NCBI GenBank assembly: GCA_002496425.1
Contig: DAJS01000022.1
Coordinates: 19,228-25,527 of the forward strand
Reading direction: 5' to 3'
DNA from: Acidilobaceae archaeon UBA162
Lineage (GTDB): Archaea > Thermoproteota > Thermoprotei_A > Sulfolobales > Acidilobaceae
Length of the DNA: 6,300 nucleotides
Shown here piece after piece: positions 1 through 5,472 of the stretch (the stretch's first letter is position 1; every line of letters begins with the position of its first letter). A program made the translations under genes and the position numbers. The notes beneath the pieces were generated by a model. That model saw nothing but the letters and a program-made list of their open reading frames with translations. It searched no databases and was not told the DNA's origin.

Positions 1-1
1 G

Positions 2-964
2 GCCCAGTACCCATCGGTAGCGATTGCAGCCGTGTTCCTCGGTACGGTTGAGGGGATGGCAACGCTGACAGGGCTTCTTGGCCGCAGGGCCCTCAGGGCC
101 CTGGCAGTCTCAGTGCTTGTCGTCAGCGCGCTCACCGCTGCCATCTACGAGCCCTACGGCCCTCTCAACGGTCACTCGGGCATAATCTACGACAGGGGCT
201 GGCTCAGTTATAACATCACCCTATATGATGATGCCATGGAGGCCCTATCGCTTGTGCCCCGTAACGTGAGCCTAACCGTCGCGGCCCAGGACAACCTGCC
301 AGAGGTGGTGCCCAGGCCGGGCGGCGACGCTACTATAGCAGGTTGCGTGCCTCTCCAGCAGGCAGACTACCTCGTCGGTAACGTCCTACATGCCGTTTAC
401 TTCTACGAGAGCTCAGACTCAGGGGTCTGCAACATGAACATGCTCCAGGCGGCTGAGGAGGCCCTCTCCTCAGGCCAGTTCGGCCTCCTGGCTGAGAGTG
501 GGGGGACCTTTGTGATGGAGAGGGGCTACAGGGGGTCAGTAGCCCTCTACAGGCCCTACTCGCTTTACGTCAGCTACAGGCAGTTGACCCCTCTCTCAGC
601 CTTCATAGCTGGAAAAGGCTACATTATTGTAACTGGCAACGGCTCAGGCCCTCTGTTCATGGCTGGCGGCCGCTCGATGTTAACTCTCATGCCTGGCGCC
701 TACAGACTCTCCATAGAGGCCTCAGCATCAGCCAGCCAGGGAGAGCTCGAGGTCATAGTTTACGGCTACACATGGAACTACACTAAGGTAGTGCTGGCCA
801 ACGTTACACTTCCGGCCAGCGAGCTTACCGGTCACGTTACCGTAGGCTTCATAGCCAACAACTTCTACGGCCTTGTCAAGGTTGAGGTTATAGGTATCAA
901 CCTGACTGGCAGCCTCTTCATCAGGGGCCTCACGCTGACTCAGGTAGCGCCTCAGGGCGGCTGA
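2..964 (+). CDS. DUF2079 family membrane protein, C-terminal part (5' end outside window)
   Basis: The frame is open from base 2 to the TGA at 962-964, giving 320 visible residues. The GTG at 32 is probably internal, because the frame continues to the left edge. Two hydrophobic segments are visible (about residues 2-20 and 31-49), then a soluble part. Phrases typical, as I recall it, of the DUF2079 C-terminus are present: AQDNLPEVVPRP (95-106), ADYLVGN (121-127) and GLLAESGGTFVMERGY (161-176). Residues about 181-313 look beta-rich and resemble an added extracellular sandwich domain. Six N-glycosylation sequons (N71, N88, N213, N259, N267, N300) and two cysteines (C115, C143) fit an outward-facing location. 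DUF2079 proteins are multi-pass membrane proteins, possibly related to GT-C glycosyltransferases; their reaction is not known to me. The family call rests on remembered motif phrases, so it is good but not certain. Confidence 0.78.
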   Translation, partial: AQYPSVAIAAVFLGTVEGMATLTGLLGRRALRALAVSVLVVSALTAAIYEPYGPLNGHSGIIYDRGWLSYNITLYDDAMEALSLVPRNVSLTVAAQDNLPEVVPRPGGDATIAGCVPLQQADYLVGNVLHAVYFYESSDSGVCNMNMLQAAEEALSSGQFGLLAESGGTFVMERGYRGSVALYRPYSLYVSYRQLTPLSAFIAGKGYIIVTGNGSGPLFMAGGRSMLTLMPGAYRLSIEASASASQGELEVIVYGYTWNYTKVVLANVTLPASELTGHVTVGFIANNFYGLVKVEVIGINLTGSLFIRGLTLTQVAPQGG

Positions 965-973
965 GGCTAAGGC

Positions 974-979
974 TATAAG
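974..979 (+). promoter_or_regulatory. Box A (TATA) before the structured element and GPN gene
   Basis: TATAAG lies 10 nt after the stop of the upstream gene. Archaeal transcripts start about 24-28 nt after the centre of box A, which predicts a start near 1001-1004. That is exactly the first paired base of the 1004-1080 structure. The box therefore probably drives an RNA that begins with this fold and may run into the GTPase gene. This is inferred from spacing; no purine-rich BRE is obvious. Confidence 0.5.
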
Positions 980-1003
980 GCCCCTTCGCTGACTTACCTG
1001 CTG

Positions 1004-1080
1004 GCCGGGACTGAGGCCCCGCGCTAACTGACCCGAGTCCCGGGTCTGCGTGTGCGCGGGGCGATCCCCCTTGTCCCGGC
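1004..1080 (+). ncRNA. Highly structured 77-nt element: candidate 5' leader structure or small RNA
   Basis: The element folds as one long interrupted hairpin. 1004-1011 (GCCGGGAC) pairs with 1073-1080. 1013-1016 (GAGG) pairs with 1069-1072, with one G-T pair and T1012 bulged. 1017-1024 (CCCCGCGC) pairs with 1054-1061. 1030-1035 (GACCCG) pairs with 1041-1046 around the loop AGTCC. This gives 26 base pairs, mostly G-C. Unpaired parts are 1025-1029, 1047-1053 and 1062-1068. A box A sits at the right distance to start transcription at its 5' base, and the TTG of the GPN gene follows 9 nt after its 3' base. It could be a cis-acting leader of the GTPase mRNA or an independent stable RNA. It lacks a tRNA T-arm, C/D boxes and a clear H/ACA tail, so I cannot name a family. 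Confidence 0.42.
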
Positions 1081-1089
1081 AGTCCCGCC

Positions 1090-1884
1090 TTGAGGTTCGT
1101 GGTGCTGGTGGGCCCAGCGGGCTCGGGTAAGAGCACGCTCACGCGGCAGCTGTCGCTAGTTATGGAGTCCCAGGGCGCCTCGGTCGTTAAGGTCAACTTT
1201 GACCCTGCAGCTGAGAACACTGTCTATGACCCTGACGTAGATGTCAGGGACTACGTCAGGGCCCAGGACTTCATGGAGAAGGGCCTGGGACCCAACGGGG
1301 CCCTAGTGAGCGCCATAGACGCCCTGATAGGTCACGTTGATAAGGTGAGGGAGGAGGTAGACGAGTTCAGGGCAGACTACACAATAGTTGACCTGCCGGG
1401 GCAGCTGGAGCCCTTCGCCTACAGGGTTGGCGGCCCCCTGGTGCTGAGGGCCCTCATACAGGACGACAAGGCAGTGGCGGTGTTCCTGATGGACTCAGTG
1501 TTCTTTGATGATCCGGCCGACATGATCTCCATACTCACGCTGGCGAGCTCGGTTAACGTGAGGCTAGGACTGCCCCAGATAAACGTGATCAGCAAGGCAG
1601 ACCTGCTGAAGCCTGAAGTGGTTGACGAGGTGCTTCCAAGGCTTCACGAGGAGGGGTATCTAGAGGACGCCCTCAGGGACTCGAGGAGGCTGAAGGGCCA
1701 ACAGCTGGCACTCTCCATGAGCCTTGCCAGGGCGCTCTACGAGGCAGGGTACATAGGTAGCGTGATCCCAGTGAGCACCTACGACCAGGCGAGCGTCAAG
1801 GAGCTCTACGGTATGATACAGAACGTGCTCGAGGGAGGGGAGGACTACAGGATATATGACATAGACGAGGACCAGGAGTCGTGA
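1090..1884 (+). CDS. GPN-loop GTPase (XAB1/Npa3-like, archaeal)
   Basis: This 264-residue protein has the complete GPN-loop GTPase motif set: P-loop GPAGSGKST (8-16), FDPA (37-40), the defining Gly-Pro-Asn at 67-69, G3 DLPGQLE (101-107), G4 SKAD (168-171) and a G5-like PVS (227-229). The length is normal for the family. The TTG at 1090 is taken as the start because it puts the P-loop at residue 8, as in relatives, and because no ATG, GTG or TTG occurs in frame between it and the stop at 1012-1014. Archaeal members are cytosolic homodimers that hydrolyse GTP, such as the Pyrococcus abyssi protein. Eukaryotic relatives GPN1-3 help assemble and import RNA polymerase II, but the archaeal client is not settled. 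The acidic tail (EGGEDYRIYDIDEDQES) is typical of a flexible C-terminus. No Shine-Dalgarno is visible; the 1004-1080 hairpin lies just upstream instead. Confidence 0.95.
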   Translation: MRFVVLVGPAGSGKSTLTRQLSLVMESQGASVVKVNFDPAAENTVYDPDVDVRDYVRAQDFMEKGLGPNGALVSAIDALIGHVDKVREEVDEFRADYTIVDLPGQLEPFAYRVGGPLVLRALIQDDKAVAVFLMDSVFFDDPADMISILTLASSVNVRLGLPQINVISKADLLKPEVVDEVLPRLHEEGYLEDALRDSRRLKGQQLALSMSLARALYEAGYIGSVIPVSTYDQASVKELYGMIQNVLEGGEDYRIYDIDEDQES

Positions 1885-2128
1885 TCAGACCCCCTAAGCA
1901 GGTACATGGATCCAAGGGCCATGGCCTCATAACCGGTCCTGGTCATTATTGCCCTGCATGCCGCGGCCGTAGGGTCGATAATCACATAGGCCTTGCTGGT
2001 TCTGTTCACGGCCTCCCTGGTCACAGCATAGGTCAGGGTCAGCCCAACCCCTTGCCACGACTTTCAGGCCCCACGAAGAGGTCGCCGAGCAGCCACCAGT
2101 CCTAATGAAGAAAGCTGAGGGGAAATAG
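1881..2128 (+). pseudogene. Decayed small two-helix membrane protein gene downstream of the GPN GTPase
   Basis: No intact frame covers this stretch, but fragments read like one small protein. A GTG at 1881 overlaps the GTPase stop as GTGA, a common operon junction. After a one-base shift, the frame of codon 1906 reads DPLSRYMDPRAMAS, then a TAA at 1930-1932, a hydrophobic run PVLVIIALHAAAVGSIIT, a TAG at 1987-1989, ALLVLFTASLVTA, and a TAG at 2029-2031. A further shift gives a hydrophilic tail HEEVAEQPPVLMKKAEGK ending at the TAG 2126-2128. The original product would be about 80 residues with two membrane helices and a charged C-terminus. I do not recognise the family. The overlapping 74-residue frame starting at 1881 is rich in Gly, His and Pro and lacks the GC-rich third positions of the neighbours, so I do not think it is the product. 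At least three stops and two shifts argue for real decay rather than one sequencing error. Confidence 0.5.
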
Positions 2129-2177
2129 TTCAGACTGTGAAGAAACCCTCCCTTTCATAGTAGATCATAACTGAGTA

Positions 2178-2192
2178 GCCCCATAAAGGGGC
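2178..2192. repeat. GC-rich hairpin GCCCC-ATAAA-GGGGC
   Basis: A perfect 5-bp inverted repeat with a 5-nt A-rich loop. It lies between the 3' end of the decayed plus-strand gene (2128) and the 3' end of the small minus-strand frame (2220). Its position between converging ends suggests a role in ending or protecting transcripts from both sides. Archaeal termination depends mainly on T-tracts, and only a weak one (CTTT near 2152-2155) is nearby, so the role is inference. Confidence 0.35.
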
Positions 2193-2214
2193 AACGCCTA
2201 GACCCCTGGCGGAA

Positions 2215-2241
2215 CTCCCCTACCCTTTAGGGCAGGGAGGG
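2215..2241. repeat. Imperfect hairpin at the end of the small minus-strand frame
   Basis: 2215-2221 and 2223-2225 pair with 2230-2232 and 2234-2241 around a TTTA loop, with one A/C mismatch and A2238 bulged. That makes ten pairs including one G-T. The stop codon of the minus-strand frame (2220-2222) lies inside the stem. With the hairpin at 2178-2192 it forms a pair of stem-loops between converging coding remnants, which fits a 3'-end or bidirectional termination role. No strong T-run accompanies it. Confidence 0.33.
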
Positions 2242-2383
2242 GTTGGTACGGCCTTTCTGTCCTCCTCGACCTCACCAGTGCTCTCAACGTCAAGGAACCA
2301 GAGGGTGCCGACCAAGGTCCCAAGGATCATTATGGACGGAATGTCCATGCACGCCCCAGCTCCCTTATTACCTTGTCGTTCAT
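2220..2383 (-). pseudogene. Small membrane protein frame, frameshifted (or an intact 42-residue ORF from 2348)
   Basis: On the minus strand an ATG at 2381-2383 begins MNDKVIRELG. One base out of frame, an ATG at 2346-2348 opens a 42-residue frame (MDIPSIMILGTLVGTLWFLDVE, then TGEVEEDRKAVPTPP) ending at the TAG 2220-2222. Joined across a single shift, the product would be about 54 residues: a charged start, one hydrophobic helix and an acidic tail. A box A (CTAAAAG, minus strand of 2408-2414) sits about 27 nt before the ATG at 2383, which fits a leaderless archaeal start and supports the longer original gene. The alternative is that only the 42-residue protein is made. I recognise no family. 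The plus-strand frame over the same bases (2243-2425) is rich in Pro, Arg and Cys and looks like a shadow. Confidence 0.35.
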
Positions 2384-2407
2384 GTAACCCAACGGGCTAC
2401 TCCTGCC

Positions 2408-2414
2408 CTTTTAG
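2408..2414 (-). promoter_or_regulatory. Box A for the small minus-strand frame
   Basis: CTAAAAG on the minus strand is centred about 27 nt before the ATG at 2383, as expected for a leaderless archaeal transcript. Together with TTATTATT at 2428-2435 it makes a compact divergent promoter region between this frame and the CLC gene. Based on spacing only. Confidence 0.3.
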
Positions 2415-2427
2415 CTATGGAGTAAGG

Positions 2428-2435
2428 TTATTATT
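2428..2435 (+). promoter_or_regulatory. Box A for the CLC gene
   Basis: TTATTATT is the most AT-rich stretch upstream of the CLC start. Its centre at 2432 predicts transcription starting near 2456-2460, leaving a leader of only 5-9 nt before the ATG at 2465. The G-run at 2457-2460 could act as a weak ribosome-binding site only if transcription starts at its left edge. The gene is probably read from an almost leaderless mRNA. Confidence 0.45.
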
Positions 2436-2464
2436 GGTATGAAGTCCCAGTTATTAGGGGTTAC

Positions 2465-4246
2465 ATGAGCTTAAGGCTCTCAAGGCTGCCCTACTACGAG
2501 CGCTGGTTCATAATTGGCCTCGTAATAGGGGTGGTGGTGGGCCTGGCAGACCTGGCCCTCTACTTTCTTAACGTCTATGTCATCGAGGACTATGCCCTAG
2601 GGGCCCTTGGCATCCACGTGCCCCACCCCGGCTCGCCGGCCTCACTGACTTACTCCCACCTCTTCCCAGCGGTGCTGGCGCTGCCTGCAATAGTTGCCCT
2701 GGCCTCCCTGGCCTCGTGGTTTCTGGCAACCGTCATGAGAACTCACGAAGTTGGCAGCGACGTCGCCATAAGGGCCTACCACAGGAACCTGAGGCTGGGC
2801 ATAAACGAGGCCCCAGCGGCCATCATATCCTCCTCGATAACCATAGGCCTCGGAGGCAGCGCAGGCAGGGAAGGGCCCGCGTCCCACGCGGGGGCTGTCA
2901 TAGGTCAGGCCATAGCTAACCTGCTCGGCACCAGCCCAGAGGACAGGAGGAGGGCCCTAGCGGTCGGCATGGGGTCAGCCATAGGAGTCATATTTAAGAC
3001 CCCCTTCGCTGGCGCACTGCTGGCTGCCGAGCTCCTCTACAGGAGGGACCTGGAGCCTGACGTGATATACCCAGCCCTCATAGCGTCAAGCGTCGGGTAC
3101 CTCATATACGGCTCTGTAACCGGATACACGCCGATATTCGGATACTACACTGCCCCCTTCAATCCCTTAAGGCTCCCCCTCTACCTGATTCTGGGCCTTA
3201 TGGCAGGGGGTGTGGGCCTCCTCTACCCCTACGCCTTCTTCGCTGTGGGTAGGTGGTTCTCAAGGACGTTCAGGAACTCCGTGACCAGGGCACTGGTAGG
3301 AGGGGCCATGGCCGGCGTCATAGCTGTAGTGTTCCCTGAGGTCACCGGCGAGGGCTACGGATGGCTCTGGCAGGCGAGTAAGCTTGGAGCCCTGCCGAGC
3401 CCGCTACCACTCTGGGCCGTCCTGGCCCTCCTGCCTCTGGCCAAGATACTGGCCACCTCCGTTACACTGGGCTCAGGGGCCAAGGGAGGCGTCTTCGCTC
3501 CAGGCATAGCGATTGGCGGCTTCATGGGCCTAGCCATGGGCTACCTCTTCCACTACCTCATGCCCTCCCTGGTCCCAAGCCCGATGCCCTTCATGATAGT
3601 TGGGATGTTGGCTACCTTCGGCGTCGCCGGCTCGGTGCCGCTCAGCGTGACGTTAATGGTCGTCGAGATGACAGGCGGCCTCCAGCTGCTACCAGCCGAG
3701 ATGATAGCCCTTGGCGCTGCCTACCTAGTGGCATACCTGCCTGGAAGGGGAGCGTTGGCCATTAGCATATTCAAGGAACAGGTGACCACGAGGGCCGACT
3801 CGCCAGCCCATATGGCTGAATTCTCGGTGCCGCTATTGACAAGACTTAAGGTCTCCGAGGCAAGGCTCTACAGGATCTTCGTGAGTCCCACGTCAAAGGC
3901 CTCCGAGGCCCTCGCGACCATAAGGTCCATGGGGCTCTTGAGCCTACCAGTAGTTGACGAGCTTAACAGGGTTCTGGGCATAGTGACTGTGACCTCGCTG
4001 GCCTCAGCCAAGCCGGACGAGCTGGTAGTAAAGTACATGGCGCACGAGCCCGGCCACGTAAGGCCCTCCTCGAGCCTCTACGAGGCCCTAGAGCTCATGG
4101 GGAGGTCCGGGTCCAGGTACGCCATAGTTGAGGATAGAGGCAAGTTCGTGGGGCTACTAACAATGGATGAGCTTATTGATGTCTATACTAGGGCACTGAA
4201 GGAGCTTAGGCAAACGTCAGAGGGTCTTGCCTCAGAACCTCCCTGA
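2465..4246 (+). CDS. CLC-family chloride channel/transporter with C-terminal CBS pair
   Basis: This 593-residue protein has a CLC membrane domain (about 12-440) followed by two CBS domains (about 472-525 and 526-580), the usual length for CBS-bearing prokaryotic CLCs. It sits in the cytoplasmic membrane and moves chloride or similar anions. Visible landmarks are GGSAGREGP (130-138) with the gating glutamate E136, the GGVFAP filter motif (341-346), and the post-helix-R phrase RADSPAH (443-449). The usual GSGxP is replaced by GSD (97-99). By motif alignment to E. coli ClC-ec1, E189 matches E202, L190 stands where transporters keep the proton glutamate E203, and F436 stands at the chloride-binding tyrosine Y445. 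I recall a bacterial subfamily with a GTD-type first motif and a hydrophobic residue at the E203 site, so the protein may not be a strict 2:1 Cl/H exchanger. CBS pairs in relatives bind adenine nucleotides and gate transport. The last codons overlap the end of truD on the other strand. Confidence 0.95.
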   Translation: MSLRLSRLPYYERWFIIGLVIGVVVGLADLALYFLNVYVIEDYALGALGIHVPHPGSPASLTYSHLFPAVLALPAIVALASLASWFLATVMRTHEVGSDVAIRAYHRNLRLGINEAPAAIISSSITIGLGGSAGREGPASHAGAVIGQAIANLLGTSPEDRRRALAVGMGSAIGVIFKTPFAGALLAAELLYRRDLEPDVIYPALIASSVGYLIYGSVTGYTPIFGYYTAPFNPLRLPLYLILGLMAGGVGLLYPYAFFAVGRWFSRTFRNSVTRALVGGAMAGVIAVVFPEVTGEGYGWLWQASKLGALPSPLPLWAVLALLPLAKILATSVTLGSGAKGGVFAPGIAIGGFMGLAMGYLFHYLMPSLVPSPMPFMIVGMLATFGVAGSVPLSVTLMVVEMTGGLQLLPAEMIALGAAYLVAYLPGRGALAISIFKEQVTTRADSPAHMAEFSVPLLTRLKVSEARLYRIFVSPTSKASEALATIRSMGLLSLPVVDELNRVLGIVTVTSLASAKPDELVVKYMAHEPGHVRPSSSLYEALELMGRSGSRYAIVEDRGKFVGLLTMDELIDVYTRALKELRQTSEGLASEPP

Positions 4247-5333
4247 GCACTACCGTGGCATACATGCCTCTGCCCAGGGAGAACTCCACTGAGCTCCCCG
4301 AGGCCCTCAGACCCCTCACCTCCATCAGTGCCTGCCTCCTGACCCTTCTGAGCCAGACGCCTAGACCCCTGAGCAGGTCAGGATTGGCAGGCCTGAGCGG
4401 AAGTCCCCTTGAGCTGAGGGCCCTGTAGCACTCTGAGCCCTCCCTGGGAGGGGCCTCGATTAAGAGGCCCCCGAGGTCCCTGCCCTCCTCGATCAGCGCC
4501 GAGAGGCATAGGTTAAACAGGTAGGAGGCGTAGGCGTCAAGGAATAGCTGGAGCAGGGCCCTTGGGACAGTCCTTAGCGCTCTTACTGGGCTACCGCTCC
4601 TGACAAGCTCGCGCAAAGCTGCCACCTCGGACTTGAGCCCTCTCGGGGCCTCCCTCAGCGCCTCCTCGTAGTTGCCGGCGTCGTAGAGCTCCCTGAACCT
4701 CCTATGGGCCTTAGGCTCTGTCGGGTACGGATGACCGAGGAACAGGTCCACGGCCCTCTTGGCGTTTCCCTCGACAAGGGCCATACCGACCAGGTGGTTG
4801 TTGGGCCTCCTAACGCCAAACCTCTGGTAGCCATAGTAGGCCGGGAGCTTGCGGGCCTCGGCTATCCTAGAGGCCCTGGCTCTCAGCTCCTCCTCGTCAG
4901 CGCCCTCTAGCATCACGAGGAACCTGTTGCCGGTGTGGTCAAGCCTACCCCTCCAGTACCCTACGAACCTCAGTGACATCCTCTTGCCCTCCCAGGAATC
5001 CACGTGCCTCGCCCTCCCCCTAGGGACCCTCAGGAGCTGGTACGTCATGGCGTTGGCATCCTTGACCCCCATGTAGATTGGCCTGGCCCCCAGCACTCTT
5101 GATACAGACCTTATGGCCGTGAAGTGGTCCACGCCCCTCTTTACCAACAGGTAAACCTCCTGGTCCCCAGCCTCGAGGCCCCTGAACTCAGTGCATGGAA
5201 CCCCTGAGACCTCCTCAACTACTACGAAGCCGTCAGGCCTCCTTACTCTGGTCCTTAGAGGGCCCCAGTCCTCGTCCAGGTGGTAGTAGAGCAGGCCGAG
5301 GTCCCTGTCAAGGCTGTAGGGGCTCGCCTTCAA
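4206..5333 (-). CDS. truD: tRNA pseudouridine(13) synthase TruD
   Basis: TruD converts uridine 13 of certain tRNAs (U35 of pre-tRNA-Tyr in the related Pus7) to pseudouridine in the cytosol. The 375 residues show the family signatures in order: GVKDANAMTYQ (89-99) with D92 matching the catalytic aspartate, NRFLVMLEG (136-144), YYGYQRFGVRR (166-176), a TRUD insertion region (about 180-330), and the closing strand SLGRGMYATVVLREVL (352-367). Length is normal for archaea. The TTG at 5331-5333 is the only start in frame after the TAA at 5343-5345. It places SLDRDLGLLYY near the N-terminus as in relatives and is preceded by a purine-rich AAGGAAAGG stretch. The gene converges on the CLC gene and overlaps its last 41 bp, so truD specifies a conserved strand there while CLC codes only a loose tail. 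It is probably transcribed from the box A at 5369-5375. Confidence 0.97.
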   Translation of the reverse strand: MKASPYSLDRDLGLLYYHLDEDWGPLRTRVRRPDGFVVVEEVSGVPCTEFRGLEAGDQEVYLLVKRGVDHFTAIRSVSRVLGARPIYMGVKDANAMTYQLLRVPRGRARHVDSWEGKRMSLRFVGYWRGRLDHTGNRFLVMLEGADEEELRARASRIAEARKLPAYYGYQRFGVRRPNNHLVGMALVEGNAKRAVDLFLGHPYPTEPKAHRRFRELYDAGNYEEALREAPRGLKSEVAALRELVRSGSPVRALRTVPRALLQLFLDAYASYLFNLCLSALIEEGRDLGGLLIEAPPREGSECYRALSSRGLPLRPANPDLLRGLGVWLRRVRRQALMEVRGLRASGSSVEFSLGRGMYATVVLREVLRQDPLTFA

Positions 5334-5368
5334 GTCCTTTCCTTACTATTGTTGGCAGCCTGGAGGGA

Positions 5369-5375
5369 CTTTATG
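5369..5375 (-). promoter_or_regulatory. Box A for truD
   Basis: CATAAAG on the minus strand is centred at 5372, predicting a transcript start near 5346 and a leader of about 13 nt. That leader holds the purine-rich AAGGAAAGG just before the TTG start, consistent with ribosome-binding-site initiation rather than a leaderless mRNA. A second AT-rich match, TACATAAAC at 5384-5392, could be an alternative box. Based on spacing. Confidence 0.4.
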
Positions 5376-5405
5376 GGCACCATGTTTATGTAGACCCTAA
5401 GGGAT

Positions 5406-5436
5406 CTCAGGCCGATGCCTTAGGCTTTAGCCTGAG
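5406..5436. repeat. Inverted repeat CTCAGGC...GCCTGAG with nested hairpins
   Basis: 5406-5412 (CTCAGGC) is perfectly complementary to 5430-5436. Between them GCC-TTA-GGC (5417-5425) can pair on itself. An alternative fold is the hairpin 5418-5437 (CCTTAGGC-TTTA-GCCTGAGG, eight pairs including one G-T). It lies between the end of the decayed gene (5473) and the truD promoter, so it could mark a 3' end for the proC transcript or be an operator. No adjacent T-run was found. Confidence 0.3.
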
Positions 5437-5472
5437 GAAGCCAATGGTGAACTGGTAAGCGTTGTAGGCTCT

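Noticed and set aside
225..231. C-box-like ATGATGA on the plus strand
   Set aside because: It is inside the DUF2079 coding frame and lacks a matching D-box downstream.
1004..1080. tRNA gene (77 nt, perfect 7-bp acceptor-like ends GCCGGGA/TCCCGGC, promoter at the right distance)
   Set aside because: There is no T-arm: the bases where GG-TTCRANY-CC should be read CGATCCCCCTTG, no D-arm forms, and the inner stems are coaxial rather than cloverleaf. An intron would not restore these arms in 77 nt.
930..1220. 96-residue minus-strand ORF spanning the DUF2079 end, the structured element and the GPN start
   Set aside because: It is antisense to the conserved P-loop region and runs through the hairpin; translation is low-complexity and has no recognisable motif.
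1881..2105. 74-residue plus-strand ORF starting GTG at 1881
   Set aside because: Its translation is Gly/His/Pro-rich with poor third-position GC, while the adjacent frame over the same bases gives hydrophobic, membrane-like sequence. Treated as an accidental frame over a decayed gene.
2146..2156. Pyrimidine stretch CCCTCCCTTTC as an archaeal T-tract terminator
   Set aside because: The T-run is only three bases long, too weak to call a terminator.
2243..2425. 60-residue plus-strand ORF (TTG start)
   Set aside because: Composition rich in Pro, Arg, Cys and Gln, no start signals, and it is antisense to the better-looking minus-strand frame at 2220-2383.
2642..3537. ORFs at 2642-2887 (-), 2716-2919 (+) and 3355-3537 (-)
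   Set aside because: They lie inside the strongly supported CLC gene in other frames and have shadow-like composition.
4704..5458. Plus-strand ORFs at 4704-4910, 4849-5076 and 5195-5458
   Set aside because: All lie antisense to the conserved truD coding sequence or its promoter and look like GC-rich shadow frames.
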